A stretch of DNA of 64,000 bases from Kangiella spongicola (GCF_003194565.2 NZ_QICH01000001.1:1054001-1118000); one strand, 5' to 3'; shown: positions 34,457-44,454, numbered from the stretch's first letter. The notes: generated by a model from the letters alone, not told the origin. Program-made: numbers and translations.

Positions 34457-35824
34457 TTAGCGTCCGACCCAAATCTCAACTCGCTGGTTTTTGGCCCGAC
34501 CATTTGCAGTATCATTAGAGGCAATGGCGCCGCGACTGCCATAACCTTGGGTGTAGAAAGGATTCACGCCCAGTTTTTCAAGTTTTGCGCTGATGGTGTT
34601 GGCTAACTCTTTAGATAGAGTCTTGTCGTGGGAAGCGTCTAGACTTTCTGCGCTAAAGCCGAAAACAAAAACATCACTGATAGCGTTGTGTTTTATGTAA
34701 TCGACAAGGCGACCGATATCTCGTTGCCCTTTATTATCAAGTTTTAGATTGTGATCAAAGTGAAAGGTGACCGATAAACGCTTTGATTCACGAATCATAT
34801 TTAAGTAACGAGGTGGATAGTTTCGATTAAAGTGTACTGTGGCATCATTGATCATTAACGAGACAAGATTACTTTCCTCGACAACTTTTTGAGCTTCATC
34901 TTTCAGTACGAAATCAATAAATTGCTGTGCGTAAGGGTTAGTGCTGTTCGCCGGTAGATATAAATATAAACGACGACTTAGGGCGTAATCCTCGGTGCTA
35001 ACGGTAAATGTGTTAGGCATGAAATATAGGGATGCTCCTGCTTCTGCGACAGCGATGGGCTTGGCGTCATTGACATAAGGCAGGGCAACAAAGCCGATAG
35101 CGCCCTGAGTCGTGCTTACTAGTTTTGATAACTTTCCCGAAGACTCAAAACGCTTAGCCTGCGGTGACAGCGCGACTTTGTGGCGCTTTAAGACGAGGGA
35201 TTTAAAAGTATCGTAGGTTCCAGACTGCTCGTCACGAGCAAATAACTTAATTGGTCTATCGTTACCCCCAAGCTCACTCCAATTGGTGACTTTCCCTGAA
35301 AAGATATGAGCCAACTGCTCGGTATTTAACTGTTTAATGGCGATATCGGGATGGACAATCACCGCAAGACCATCAACGGCTATGGTATATTCACTGTCGA
35401 TAGCACTTAAGTCGCCATGCTTTTCTAAAAGTTCGCTACGTTCACTGTCCTTAATTCTCCGCGAAGCCATGGCAATATCGGTTTCATTATGTGCTAAAGC
35501 TTTAAAACCTGTGGAGCTACCGTGAGCCTTTATTTCAATGGCTGAAGATTTGCCATTTGGCAGAACTCCTGAGACTGTTTTTTCGACGGCGTGAGTCTGA
35601 GATAATTGAATATTTCGAGCGCCTAACTTTTCAAGGAAGCGCTGAGCTAAGGCCGGGGCAAGCTTTTCACCGATAGTGTTAGAGCCACTTAGGGTGAAGA
35701 GTATTTCGGACTCGGTTAAGGCACTGTTTCTTGAGTCACCTTGAGGCTCACTGGCTGAGCCAACTGATAAATAAAAGCATAATAAGCAGGCCGCTATAAA
35801 GCGGCTGAAAAGGGAATTGGGCAT
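34457..35824 (-). CDS. PstS-like phosphate-binding protein fused to an OmpA domain
   Basis: A 455-residue exported protein. Signal peptide (MPNSLFSRFIAACLLCFYLSVGSAS), then a PstS-type substrate-binding domain (about 35-325): LSGSNTIGEKLAPALAQ, IEIKAHGSSTGFKAL, IAMASRRIK, DGLAVIVHPD, IFSGKVTNWSELGG and ARDEQSGTYDTF are phosphate-pocket motifs. The C-terminal OmpA-like peptidoglycan-binding domain (about 345-455) has VTFHFDHNLKLD, DVFVFGFSAES and NGRAKNQRVEIWV. It would catch phosphate while attached to the cell wall. An ATG seven codons upstream (35845) is in frame, but AGAGG lies 8 nt before the chosen ATG. A Pho box 84 bp upstream indicates phosphate-starvation control. Confidence 0.9.
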   Translation of the reverse strand: MPNSLFSRFIAACLLCFYLSVGSASEPQGDSRNSALTESEILFTLSGSNTIGEKLAPALAQRFLEKLGARNIQLSQTHAVEKTVSGVLPNGKSSAIEIKAHGSSTGFKALAHNETDIAMASRRIKDSERSELLEKHGDLSAIDSEYTIAVDGLAVIVHPDIAIKQLNTEQLAHIFSGKVTNWSELGGNDRPIKLFARDEQSGTYDTFKSLVLKRHKVALSPQAKRFESSGKLSKLVSTTQGAIGFVALPYVNDAKPIAVAEAGASLYFMPNTFTVSTEDYALSRRLYLYLPANSTNPYAQQFIDFVLKDEAQKVVEESNLVSLMINDATVHFNRNYPPRYLNMIRESKRLSVTFHFDHNLKLDNKGQRDIGRLVDYIKHNAISDVFVFGFSAESLDASHDKTLSKELANTISAKLEKLGVNPFYTQGYGSRGAIASNDTANGRAKNQRVEIWVGR

Positions 35825-35907
35825 TAACAAAACCTCTATGCGCATAATCTGCGCACTTATATAAAAACAGAATGGCGCTAATTATAGAGGTTGGTTATAG
35901 GCTCAGT

Positions 35908-35925
35908 ATGACAATTTCATGACAG
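35908..35925 (-). promoter_or_regulatory. Pho box upstream of the PstS-OmpA gene
   Basis: CTGTCAT-GAAA-TTGTCAT on the minus strand matches the PhoB consensus of two CTGTCAT repeats spaced by 4 nt at 13 of 14 positions. TATAAC (35899-35894) and TATAAT (35886-35881) downstream are -10 candidates. The site points at the PstS-OmpA gene and matches its predicted function. Confidence 0.85.
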
Positions 35926-35980
35926 CGAATTGAATATATCGTGATGACGACGCAAAGTGTGAGAAGGCTCCTTGTTGTTA

Positions 35981-36424
35981 CTATTTTCCCACAAGGGCAA
36001 AGTTAGCACTGAGGATTGCTTTGATAATGCCATCTTCCACAAGGTTAATCTCAAGCTCTATTCGTGCACGGTTCTTTCGCTTAAAAGATGCAACAAAAGA
36101 GTCGATGAGATCATCGCTCTCCACTCGACATTCAGCAACAATGTCACCATTGATAGGTTTTTTATACTGAATATTAGCTTTGGCTAAAACCACCGAGCCT
36201 TCGAGGTTATGTTGTAGCGCTAAGCTTGTGACCAGTGACCAACCGGCGATTGTTGCAACGGTATAAATACTTCCAGCAAAAGCGGTGTTATGAATGTTTT
36301 TATTGGCTTCGAAAGGAGCCATTACACGAATACTGCTCTCGGTAAGTTCTTGAATTCGAATATCAAGTGCTTGAGTAATTGGGATTTCCTGGTGCACCAG
36401 GCTTTCTAGCTGTTTGTGGTTCAT
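35981..36424 (-). CDS. YiiD_C-type hot-dog thioesterase
   Basis: A 147-residue hot-dog-fold protein, probably an acyl-CoA or acyl-ACP thioesterase of the YiiD C-terminal domain family. Signatures are IRVMAPFEANKNIHNTAFAGSIYTVATIAGWSLV (the central helix and active-site region, with NTAFAGS) and VLAKANIQYKKPINGDIVAECRV. E. coli YiiD carries an additional acetyltransferase domain that is absent here, so this is the stand-alone form. The substrate is unknown. It is divergent from the vWA lipoprotein gene. Confidence 0.82.
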   Translation of the reverse strand: MNHKQLESLVHQEIPITQALDIRIQELTESSIRVMAPFEANKNIHNTAFAGSIYTVATIAGWSLVTSLALQHNLEGSVVLAKANIQYKKPINGDIVAECRVESDDLIDSFVASFKRKNRARIELEINLVEDGIIKAILSANFALVGK

Positions 36425-36588
36425 GGTTGGAATGGTTTCGACTAATTAAGCTCACTCTATCAATTTTTTAAAAAAAGTTAACCCTTTTTAGGTACGACCA
36501 CGTTTATAGAGGTAAATCGAAGGCTTAGAGCCTGTTACTGGGGACTGAGCGCTAGAGAATGATGAAAATACTTAAATAGGAGTTAAGC

Positions 36589-38391
36589 ATGAAAACGAAT
36601 CACAAATCTGCAACCTTTAAATACGCTTTAGTCGCTAGTTTGGTGATGGTTTCTTTAAGCGCTTGTCAAAGCTCAAAAGACCATAAGTCTGATGACGTTA
36701 AGGTTGCCACTTCCGAGCAGCGTGAATTAACAGATCGAGTTAAGAGTCATGCTAAAAAAGAGCAAGCACACAACAGCGCGAAACAACGAGCGTTACAAGT
36801 CGAGCGTAAGCAAAGACAGGTAGCAAAAGAAGCTGAAAAGGTAATTGTCGTTGGCTCAAGAGTCGCTCTTAGTGAATTAGACTATGCAGCGCCACAAAAA
36901 GTAATGGTGTCGAGCCCACACCCTGTTGCGGGCACACCTTTGGTTAATCATGAGCAGTATCGAAACGAAAAGTACCAAAAGATAGAAGCTTCTGACGTCC
37001 ACTCTACAAGAGAGCAGCCTGTTTCTACCTTTAGTATCGATGTCGATACAGGGTCTTATTCCAACGTTAGACGCATGCTAAATAACGGACAGCTACCGCC
37101 GACCGATGCGGTTCGCCTAGAAGAGTTTGTAAACTATTTTAATTACGACTACCCAACGCCAGACTCGAAGGAGATGCCTTTCTCAGTATCGACAGAAGTC
37201 ATGACGGCGCCGTGGAATAAGGAGGCGAAGTTACTACAAATTGGTATTAAAGGTTATGAAGAGGCATCGAGTGAGTTGCCCCCTTCTAATTTGGTTTTCT
37301 TAGTCGATGTGTCTGGTTCAATGCGCAGCCCTAACAAGTTAGGCTTGGTGAAAAAGGCGTTAAAGATGTTGGCTAAAGGCAGTCGTGAGCAAGATACGAT
37401 CTCGCTGGTGGTGTATGCCGGCGCATCGGGCGTGGTGCTAGAGCCTACGGCAGCTAACGATCGTATAAAAATAGAGCAAGCGCTCGACAGCCTGATTGCT
37501 GGAGGCTCGACCAATGGTGGAGCAGGCATCGAGCTGGCTTATAAAATGGCGGAAAAAGCTTTTATCAAAGATGGTATTAACCGCGTGATCTTAGCGACGG
37601 ATGGCGACTTTAATGTGGGTACTGTAAATCGTGAGCAACTGATCGATATGGTTGAGCGCAAACGCAAAACGGGTATTGGTTTTAGCGCGCTAGGTTTCGG
37701 TACGGGTAACTATAACGAACACCTTATGGAACAGCTCGCAAATAAAGGCAACGGCAACTACGGCTATATAGATAACTTGCTGGAAGCTAAAAAGCTGCTT
37801 GTCGATCAGCGAGCTGGAACCTTAATGACCATTGCCAAAGACGTAAAAATTCAGGTGGAGTTTAATCCAGCTGTGGTCGCTGAGTATCGATTGCTAGGCT
37901 ACCAGAATCGTATGTTAGAGCGTGAAGACTTTAATAACGACAAGGTGGATGCGGGTGAAATTGGTGCCGGCCATACGGTGACAGCTTTGTATGAGGTGGT
38001 GCTGCAAGACTCTGAGGGTAAGCGAATGGAGCCCTTGCGTTATAGCAGCAACGAAAAAACTGAGGACCATAAGCTGACAGAAGCGGCGATGATCAGCTTG
38101 CGTTATAAATTACCTGATGAAGATAAAAGTACTCTTTATCGCGACTACCTTCAGGCAGAAACACTAAAGCAATCAAAAGGTGGTGACAACATACGATTCG
38201 CGGCTAGTGTGGCAGGCTTTGCCGAGTTACTCCGTGGTGGACAGTTCTTAGGTGACTGGAGCTGGGACGAAGCACAACAATTAGCGCAAGCCTCGAAAGG
38301 GCAGGATGTTAACGGCTATCGAGGTGAGCTAATGCAGCTGATCAGTATGGCAAAATTGTTGGACGATGAAGCGGTTGTTGGCGCACGCTAG
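36589..38391 (+). CDS. von Willebrand factor A lipoprotein, YfbK-like
   Basis: A 600-residue envelope lipoprotein. Signal peptide with lipobox LSAC (Cys26), a charged helical stretch (30-85), VIVVGSRVA at 85-93, the YfbK N-terminal domain (FSIDVDTGSYSNVRRMLNNGQLP, EEFVNYFNYDYP) and the vWA domain with MIDAS D240-x-S242-x-S244 (FLVDVSGSM). The DUF3520-type C-terminal region (IQVEFNPAVVAEYRLLGYQNR, VVLQDSEGK) follows. The last five residues are VVGAR. TAGGAG precedes the ATG. It is followed by, and overlaps, the sigma-factor gene, as in other gammaproteobacteria where such proteins pair with ECF-like sigma factors. The ligand is unknown. Confidence 0.9.
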   Translation: MKTNHKSATFKYALVASLVMVSLSACQSSKDHKSDDVKVATSEQRELTDRVKSHAKKEQAHNSAKQRALQVERKQRQVAKEAEKVIVVGSRVALSELDYAAPQKVMVSSPHPVAGTPLVNHEQYRNEKYQKIEASDVHSTREQPVSTFSIDVDTGSYSNVRRMLNNGQLPPTDAVRLEEFVNYFNYDYPTPDSKEMPFSVSTEVMTAPWNKEAKLLQIGIKGYEEASSELPPSNLVFLVDVSGSMRSPNKLGLVKKALKMLAKGSREQDTISLVVYAGASGVVLEPTAANDRIKIEQALDSLIAGGSTNGGAGIELAYKMAEKAFIKDGINRVILATDGDFNVGTVNREQLIDMVERKRKTGIGFSALGFGTGNYNEHLMEQLANKGNGNYGYIDNLLEAKKLLVDQRAGTLMTIAKDVKIQVEFNPAVVAEYRLLGYQNRMLEREDFNNDKVDAGEIGAGHTVTALYEVVLQDSEGKRMEPLRYSSNEKTEDHKLTEAAMISLRYKLPDEDKSTLYRDYLQAETLKQSKGGDNIRFAASVAGFAELLRGGQFLGDWSWDEAQQLAQASKGQDVNGYRGELMQLISMAKLLDDEAVVGAR

Positions 38392-39118
38392 GAATCGCAA
38401 AAGAGCCATGACGATTATGAAGATGCTTGCACAAAGCCAAGTCTGCAGTCACTATAAAGAGGTTACTTTAACCCCAGAGATCGATAATAAGGCTAGGTAT
38501 TTGAAAGACAGTGCAGGTTGTACCCATTCTGAGTCTAAGGAGAAAGAGCCTGCCATTAGCGATGAGGCGCTGATGGCGGGCTTTGCTACAGGAAACATTA
38601 AGGCGTTTGAAACGTTGTATGGTCGCCATAAAGATTCATTACTGCGCTTCTTTTTGCGTCAAGTGAGTAGCAAAAGTGAAGCCGAAGAATTGTTTCAAGA
38701 TACCTGGCAACGTCTGATAAAACACAGCAACTCCTACAAAAGCTCGGCTAAGTTCACGACCTACTTATACCACATTGCTCGCACCCGCCTGATCGACTTA
38801 TACCGAAGTAATGGCCGTCAAAAAGAATTTACTCAGGCCAACGAGGGCTGGGAAGATAAAGCCGAAAGCGAGCAAAGTTTTGAACCACAAAGCACACTAG
38901 AGTATGAGCGCTCTAAACAGCAATTCCTAAGTGCGCTGGAAAAGCTGCCCGCCTTGCAGCGAGAGGTGGTGGTGATGAAGCTTGAAACTGGTATGACGGT
39001 GAACGAGATCGCAGAAGTGGTACAGGAAAAACCTGAGGCGATTAAAAGTCGATTACGTTACGGAATGGAAAAATTAAAGCATTATCTAAGTGACCTTGAA
39101 ACGGAGGTCGCGTCATGA
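38366..39118 (+). CDS. ECF-like RNA polymerase sigma factor
   Basis: A sigma-70-family regulator of up to 250 residues. Region 2 lies in ALMAGFATGNIKAFETLYGRHKDSLLRFFLRQ, SEAEELFQDTWQRLIKHS and FTTYLYHIARTRLIDLYR. Region 4 lies in LPALQREVVVMKLETGMTVNEIAEVVQEKPEAIKSRLRYGMEKLKHYL. No region 3 is seen, as in ECF sigmas. The start is uncertain: the ATG at 38366 overlaps the vWA gene by 26 bp, and ATGs at 38408, 38417 and 38423 are alternatives, none with a strong ribosome site. About 65 residues precede region 2, more than usual. The stop overlaps the next gene by 4 bp (ATGA). Confidence 0.9.
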   Translation: MKRLLAHARNRKRAMTIMKMLAQSQVCSHYKEVTLTPEIDNKARYLKDSAGCTHSESKEKEPAISDEALMAGFATGNIKAFETLYGRHKDSLLRFFLRQVSSKSEAEELFQDTWQRLIKHSNSYKSSAKFTTYLYHIARTRLIDLYRSNGRQKEFTQANEGWEDKAESEQSFEPQSTLEYERSKQQFLSALEKLPALQREVVVMKLETGMTVNEIAEVVQEKPEAIKSRLRYGMEKLKHYLSDLETEVAS

Positions 39119-39939
39119 GCAACGATATGAAAAACGAGCAAGACACAAAGCAGAAGCTAGCGAAAGCATATCAAGAGGCTAGCGATGAAACGACGAGCCC
39201 AGAGCTTGATGCGTCTATTATGGCGTTTGCTCAAAAAGAGTTAGAGTCGCGTCAGCAGGCTGAGAATAACCTAAGCTGGTGGACGCGCTTAAAACTTCCG
39301 GTATCTATGGCGGCGGCGTTGGTAGTTACAGTTGGCATTGCTCGCTTTATGGTTGAGCTAGGTTATGGCCAGCCGGACTTTGCCGAACATTATTCGTCAG
39401 AGTCTACGGCTGCTCAAAAAACGAACACCATTGTTTTGCAAGATGAACACTTTACAGAGCAAGATATAGTCGCTTCTGCGCCTGCTAAAAAAGAGAAAAT
39501 AAGTCAGCGCCAGATTTTAGAACAGCGAGAGCAAGAGTTGCAGCGGCTTGCAGTTGTTGGAGCAAGGGTTCAAAACGAAGAGGTGGCGCGGTCAAAAAAG
39601 ATACAACAGGCTGAGCAAGAAAGGTCGTACATGGCTGATGCCGCCGCGCTGGAAGCGAAAGAGATCATGCATGAAGATGCTACTCTAGCCTTAACGGCCA
39701 AGGCAGCAGAGCCGCCAGAAAAAAATCGCTTACCGTCGGCTGAAGTGGTTGAGTACACGGGGAGCCAAGACGCAATTGATGCGCCATATCTACCAGCAGA
39801 AGAGTGGTTAGCTAAAATCGAGTCGCTACTTGAAAGTGGTGACAAAGAAAAAGCCAAAGAGCAGTGGAAAAAATTTAAAAAAATATATCCTAATTTTCCG
39901 ATTGAAACGCCCAAAAAACAACGACTGGAGCAAATCTAG
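39115..39939 (+). CDS. Probable membrane anti-sigma factor
   Basis: A 274-residue single-span membrane protein. The N-terminal 55 residues are cytoplasmic and helical, the place where anti-sigma factors bind their sigma. One helix (about 60-80, LKLPVSMAAALVVTVGIARFM) is followed by a long charged helical periplasmic part containing RQILEQREQELQRLAVVGARV and a C-terminal segment EEWLAKIESLLESGDKEKAKEQWKKFKKIYPNFP, which looks like one TPR-like helical pair. No zinc (HxxxCxxC) anti-sigma motif is present. The role is inferred from the 4-bp overlap with the sigma gene and the topology. The VVGARV motif also occurs in the vWA protein of the same operon. Confidence 0.75.
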   Translation: MSNDMKNEQDTKQKLAKAYQEASDETTSPELDASIMAFAQKELESRQQAENNLSWWTRLKLPVSMAAALVVTVGIARFMVELGYGQPDFAEHYSSESTAAQKTNTIVLQDEHFTEQDIVASAPAKKEKISQRQILEQREQELQRLAVVGARVQNEEVARSKKIQQAEQERSYMADAAALEAKEIMHEDATLALTAKAAEPPEKNRLPSAEVVEYTGSQDAIDAPYLPAEEWLAKIESLLESGDKEKAKEQWKKFKKIYPNFPIETPKKQRLEQI

Positions 39940-40152
39940 CAGGGGTTATTGATAACTTTTTTGATAGAAAATGTTGTGGTCTGCCTAGTTTTTTTCATAC
40001 ATTGGGAGTAGTATGTTTGCCTAAATGTTGACCCAAATCATTGTGAAGCTGTTCTGCTTTAGAGTAGGACGGGGGTTTTTTTAGTGTTTGGGCCGTTTGT
40101 TTTTTAATAATAAATTCCGCATCAGCGGATAAATAGTAATGGAGAGAAGAGC

Positions 40153-41325
40153 ATGTCATTGTTCCGCAAAATGGCTTTGTTCGTTGCTTCTTTCTCAGCC
40201 TTATTGTTGAGTGGTTGTGGTGACGATATAAAGTACAATATGCGTGAGGGTGTGACCGAAATTAGTAGAGAAGTCTACGAATTGCATATGATCGCTATCT
40301 GGGTCTGTGTGATTATCGGTATTATCACGTTCGGCGTAATGTTTTATTCGATGTTCGCACATCGTAAAAGTAAAAATCCAAACCCTGCTAAGTTTTCTCA
40401 CAGCACCGTTGTTGAGATTATCTGGACTGCCATCCCTTTTATTATTCTTATCGCACTAGCTGTTCCTGCGATTGGTTTATTAATCAAAATGGAAGACGCT
40501 AGTGATTCAGAACTTACCGTTATGGTTAAGGGCTATCAGTGGAAGTGGGAATATAAGTATATTGATGGCGACGACAACTTAGCGAATGACGTAAGATTCT
40601 TTTCTAACTTAGATCAAGCTTCGCGTGATATGTCGAGAAATGCCGGCTCTGGCTTCTCTGGCGTTAAGATTGAAGACGAAAACTATCTATTAGAAGTCGA
40701 CAACCCATTGGTAATCCCTGTTAATAAAAAAGTTCGCTTCTTAGTCACTTCGGATGATGTGATTCACTCTTTCTGGGTGCCTGATTTCTCAGTGAAGAAG
40801 GACGCTATTCCAGGTTTCATCAATGAAGTTTGGGCCAAAGTAGACGAGCCAGGCACTTATCGAGGTGTTTGTGCTGAGCTTTGTGGCCAAGACCATGGCT
40901 TCATGCCGATTGTGGTCAAAGTATTACCGCAGGATGAGTACGATGCTTGGTATGCCGAGAAGGTTGCCGAAGCAGAAGCAGGTCCTGATTTGAACGAGCG
41001 TACCATGAGCCAGTTAATGGCTGAAGGTGAAGCTGCGTACAACACTTATTGTAAAGCATGTCATATGGAAAATGGTCAGGGTAGTGGTCCATTCCCATCA
41101 TTGGTCGGCACCGAGATGGTAACTGGTGAAGGTAGCTTAACCAAGCATATCGACACTGTATTAAACGGTGTACCAGGAACGGCCATGCAAGCGTTCGGCA
41201 ATCAATTAACCGAAGCCGAAATTGCTGCAATTATCACTTATGAGCGTAATGCTTGGGGCAACGATACGGGTGATATAGTACAGCCACAAGAAATTCACGA
41301 TATTAAAAATGGTGGAGGGGAATAA
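40153..41325 (+). CDS. coxB: Cytochrome c oxidase subunit II with fused cytochrome c domain
   Basis: Receives electrons from cytochrome c at the periplasmic face and passes them to subunit I. The 390 residues begin with a lipoprotein-type signal (LLLSGCGDD, Cys22). Two membrane helices (about 46-68 and 88-112) follow. The CuA domain has ligands H205, C240, E242, C244, H248 and M251 ([12 protein letters not shown]). A C-terminal c-type cytochrome has heme motif C300KACH304 and a Met in GTAMQAFG as axial ligand. The fusion marks a caa3-like oxidase. coxA follows after 2 bp. Confidence 0.96.
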   Translation: MSLFRKMALFVASFSALLLSGCGDDIKYNMREGVTEISREVYELHMIAIWVCVIIGIITFGVMFYSMFAHRKSKNPNPAKFSHSTVVEIIWTAIPFIILIALAVPAIGLLIKMEDASDSELTVMVKGYQWKWEYKYIDGDDNLANDVRFFSNLDQASRDMSRNAGSGFSGVKIEDENYLLEVDNPLVIPVNKKVRFLVTSDDVIHSFWVPDFSVKKDAIPGFINEVWAKVDEPGTYRGVCAELCGQDHGFMPIVVKVLPQDEYDAWYAEKVAEAEAGPDLNERTMSQLMAEGEAAYNTYCKACHMENGQGSGPFPSLVGTEMVTGEGSLTKHIDTVLNGVPGTAMQAFGNQLTEAEIAAIITYERNAWGNDTGDIVQPQEIHDIKNGGGE

Positions 41326-41327
41326 TC

Positions 41328-42887
41328 ATGGCTGACCATAAACCAAAAGGTATTTCTCGCTGGTTGTTTACGACCAACCACAAAGACATTGGTACTATGT
41401 ACCTTGTGTTCTCATTCATCATGTTCTTAGTTGGTGGCGCCATGGCAATGGTTATCCGTGCCGAGCTATTCCAACCTGGGTTACAGTTTGTGGAACCAGA
41501 TTTCTTCAACCAGATGACCACCATGCACGGCTTGGTGATGGTCTTTGGTGCTGTAATGCCAGCGACCGTAGGTTTAGCGAACTGGCTGATCCCAATGATG
41601 ATTGGGGCGCCAGATATGGCGTTACCTCGTATGAACAACTGGAGCTTCTGGATCTTGCCAGCAGCTTTCGGCTTGTTGTTATCAACGCTATTCATGGAAG
41701 GCGGTGCGCCTAACTTCGGTTGGACTTTCTACGCGCCACTTTCGACAACCTATGGTCCAGAATCAACGGACTTCTTTATTTTTGCCATCCATTTAATGGG
41801 TATTTCATCCATCATGGGTGCGATTAACGTTATTGTGACTGTATTTAATATGCGTGCACCAGGAATGACGTTGATGAAGATGCCGATGTTCGTTTGGACT
41901 TGGTTGATTACAGCGTTCTTGTTAGTCATGGTTATGCCAGTACTTGCTGGTGCAGTGACTATGATGCTGACCGATCGTAACTTCGGCACTTCGTTCTTTG
42001 ATGCTGCCGGTGGTGGTGACCCTGTCTTATTCCAGCACGTGTTCTGGTTCTTCGGTCACCCAGAAGTTTACATCATGATCTTACCAGCGTTTGGTATCGC
42101 TTCTGCGATTATCCCGACCTTCGCACGTAAGAAATTGTTTGGTTATTCTTCGATGGTTTACGCTACAGCGTCGATTGCGTTCCTATCCTTCATCGTTTGG
42201 GCGCACCACATGTTCACCGTGGGTATGCCAGTTAAGGGTGAGCTCTTCTTTATGATAGCGACCATGCTGATTGCGGTGCCAACAGGGGTAAAAGTCTTCA
42301 ACTGGATCGCAACCATGTGGAGAGGTTCGATTACCTATGAAACTCCAATGCTTTACGCTTTGGCGTTCGTTATCCTCTTTACCATTGGTGGCTTCTCTGG
42401 AGTAATGTTAGCGTTAACTCCAGTCGATTGGCAGTATCACGATACTTATTTCGTGGTAGCGCATTTCCACTATGTATTGTTCCCAGGTGCGATTTTCGGA
42501 ACCATGGCGGCAGTGTATTATTGGCTACCTAAGTGGACAGGCCGTATGTACGATGAGAAGTTGGCGAAGTGGCACTTCTGGTTATCGATTGTATTCGTTA
42601 ACTTGACCTTCTTCCCAATGCACTTCTCGGGTCTTGCGGGAATGCAGCGTCGTGTTCCAGACTATGCAATCATGTTCTCAGACTTCAATATGATGTCGAG
42701 TATTGGCGCATTCGGACTCGGCTTAATGCAGTTACTTTTCGCTTGGATCCTAATCAAAGTATGTATTCTTGAGAAAGGTGAGAAAGCGACTGATCGAGTT
42801 TGGGAAGATGCTGAAGGGCTTGAGTTTACTCACCTGCCTTCGCCAGCGCCGTATCACACCTTTGATACGCCACCAAAAATTGATTAG
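41328..42887 (+). CDS. coxA: Cytochrome c oxidase subunit I
   Basis: The catalytic heme-copper subunit that reduces O2 and pumps protons. The 519 residues contain twelve hydrophobic helices. Key segments are [14 protein letters not shown] (heme a His), [17 protein letters not shown] (CuB His and cross-linked Tyr), [11 protein letters not shown] (CuB His pair) and [14 protein letters not shown] (heme a and a3 ligands), with the D-channel and K-channel regions in their usual places. It starts 2 bp after coxB, so the subunits are translationally linked. Confidence 0.98.
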   Translation: MADHKPKGISRWLFTTNHKDIGTMYLVFSFIMFLVGGAMAMVIRAELFQPGLQFVEPDFFNQMTTMHGLVMVFGAVMPATVGLANWLIPMMIGAPDMALPRMNNWSFWILPAAFGLLLSTLFMEGGAPNFGWTFYAPLSTTYGPESTDFFIFAIHLMGISSIMGAINVIVTVFNMRAPGMTLMKMPMFVWTWLITAFLLVMVMPVLAGAVTMMLTDRNFGTSFFDAAGGGDPVLFQHVFWFFGHPEVYIMILPAFGIASAIIPTFARKKLFGYSSMVYATASIAFLSFIVWAHHMFTVGMPVKGELFFMIATMLIAVPTGVKVFNWIATMWRGSITYETPMLYALAFVILFTIGGFSGVMLALTPVDWQYHDTYFVVAHFHYVLFPGAIFGTMAAVYYWLPKWTGRMYDEKLAKWHFWLSIVFVNLTFFPMHFSGLAGMQRRVPDYAIMFSDFNMMSSIGAFGLGLMQLLFAWILIKVCILEKGEKATDRVWEDAEGLEFTHLPSPAPYHTFDTPPKID

Positions 42888-42944
42888 TTTGAACTGATTA
42901 ACGAGTTTAATAATTGTTGATAAGACGAAACCGAGGTTAAAGCA

Positions 42945-43499
42945 ATGAGCCAAGAGCAAGTCCAGAATGATAATAAAGTAATGACAAAGAAGTTATTTGT
43001 CGTTGTTATCATCATGGTGGCTTTTGGCTTTGCGATGGTGCCTTTATACGATGTCTTTTGCCAGATCACAGGCCTTAATGGAAAGGTTAATGGCTTAGCC
43101 GTTTACGAAGAACAAGAGCCGGATATGAGTCGTGAGATTAAGATCCAATTCATGACCATTAACAAAGGCGATATGCCTTGGGACTTCCGCCCAGTTCAAA
43201 CCGAAATTAAGGTACATCCTGGTAAAGAGTATGAAGTGCTTTTTGCAGTGAAAAATCGTACTGGTAAGAAAATGATAGGACAGGCTATTCCAAGCTTTTC
43301 GCCAAATTTAACGGCTCAGTATTTCAATAAAACGGAATGCTTCTGCTTTAATCAGCAGATTTTAGCCGCTGGTGAAAGCGAAGAAATGCCTATGCGCTTC
43401 TTTGTCGACAAAGACATTCCAGAGCGTTACGACACTATCACTCTGGCTTACACGTTGCATAACGTAACGCCAGAAGACGACCAAATCGCATCAAAATAA
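42945..43499 (+). CDS. ctaG: Cytochrome c oxidase assembly protein CtaG (Cox11)
   Basis: Delivers copper to the CuB site of subunit I. The 184 residues have one N-terminal membrane helix (about 15-36, LFVVVIIMVAFGFAMVPLYDVFCQ) and a periplasmic beta domain with the copper motif ECFCFNQQ and PMRFFVD. It sits between coxA and coxC in the order common in proteobacteria. Confidence 0.96.
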   Translation: MSQEQVQNDNKVMTKKLFVVVIIMVAFGFAMVPLYDVFCQITGLNGKVNGLAVYEEQEPDMSREIKIQFMTINKGDMPWDFRPVQTEIKVHPGKEYEVLFAVKNRTGKKMIGQAIPSFSPNLTAQYFNKTECFCFNQQILAAGESEEMPMRFFVDKDIPERYDTITLAYTLHNVTPEDDQIASK

Positions 43500-43539
43500 T
43501 AGTAACCATAAGTGGTACGTCTTAAACGGAGACCGAAAC

Positions 43540-44433
43540 ATGAGTGAACAAGAAAATACGGAATACGAAAAGTATTATGTACCAGCACAGAGTAAGCTGC
43601 CGTTTATTGGTTCAATTGGCTTATTGCTGACAGCCTACGGCGCGGCTCGAATGGTACAGGGTAATTACCCAGAAGCATACATACTATATTTGGGCTTAGC
43701 GGTATTAATTTATATGCTATCCACATGGTGGAGCAGCACTATCCGAGAATCTCGAGATGGGTTGTATAGCGCGCAAATGAGCCGCTCTTTCCGCCAAGGT
43801 ATGATTTGGTTTATTACATCAGAAGTGATGTTCTTCGCCGCCTTCTTTGGTGCGCTTTTCTATGGCCGTGTATTGGTTATGGAGTGGCTAGGTGGTAGCA
43901 GCAATAATGCAGCAACCCACGATTTTCTATATCCTGATTGGGTGCCAAGTTGGCCAATGACTGCAACGCCAGGTGAGCTGAACAATGATGCGCCTAAATC
44001 TTGGGAAGCAATGGGTGCCTGGGGCTTGCCAGCAATTAATACGGCAATCCTATTATTCTCATCATTTACCTTAACCATTGCACACCACGCGTTACTTGAG
44101 AAGAACCGCCAAACGCTAATCTTATTCACCGCCATTACGGCAGCTCTTGGTTGTATCTTCCTTGGATTGCAGGTTTGGGAATACATTCATGCTTACCAAG
44201 AAATGGGCTTGACTCTAGGAAGTGGTTTCTATGGCTCAACATTCTTTATGTTAACCGGCTTCCACGGCTTGCACGTTACCGTGGGTACCATCTTCTTGAT
44301 TGTCATGACCCTGCGTTGTGCTAAGGGTCACTTTACTCCAAAAGACCATTTCGCTTATGAAGCGGGAGCATGGTACTGGCACTTCGTTGATGTGGTGTGG
44401 GTATTACTCTTTATCTTTGTTTACGTACTGTAG
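43540..44433 (+). CDS. coxC: Cytochrome c oxidase subunit III
   Basis: The third core subunit, which stabilises subunit I and the proton pathway. The 297 residues have seven hydrophobic helices. Segments such as FRQGMIWFITSEVMFFAAFFGALFY, INTAILLFSSFTLTIAHHAL, YGSTFFMLTGFHGLHVTVGTIFL and EAGAWYWHFVDVVWVLLFIFVYVL are typical. It closes the coxB-coxA-ctaG-coxC cluster. The usual surf1, ctaA and cyoE neighbours are not here. A terminator follows. Confidence 0.97.
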   Translation: MSEQENTEYEKYYVPAQSKLPFIGSIGLLLTAYGAARMVQGNYPEAYILYLGLAVLIYMLSTWWSSTIRESRDGLYSAQMSRSFRQGMIWFITSEVMFFAAFFGALFYGRVLVMEWLGGSSNNAATHDFLYPDWVPSWPMTATPGELNNDAPKSWEAMGAWGLPAINTAILLFSSFTLTIAHHALLEKNRQTLILFTAITAALGCIFLGLQVWEYIHAYQEMGLTLGSGFYGSTFFMLTGFHGLHVTVGTIFLIVMTLRCAKGHFTPKDHFAYEAGAWYWHFVDVVWVLLFIFVYVL

Positions 44434-44454
44434 ACAAGTGAGTGGAAATTAAAA

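Noticed and set aside
38389-38410. Frameshift joining the vWA and sigma genes
   Set aside because: Both proteins are complete by domain content; the short overlap is ordinary operon packing.
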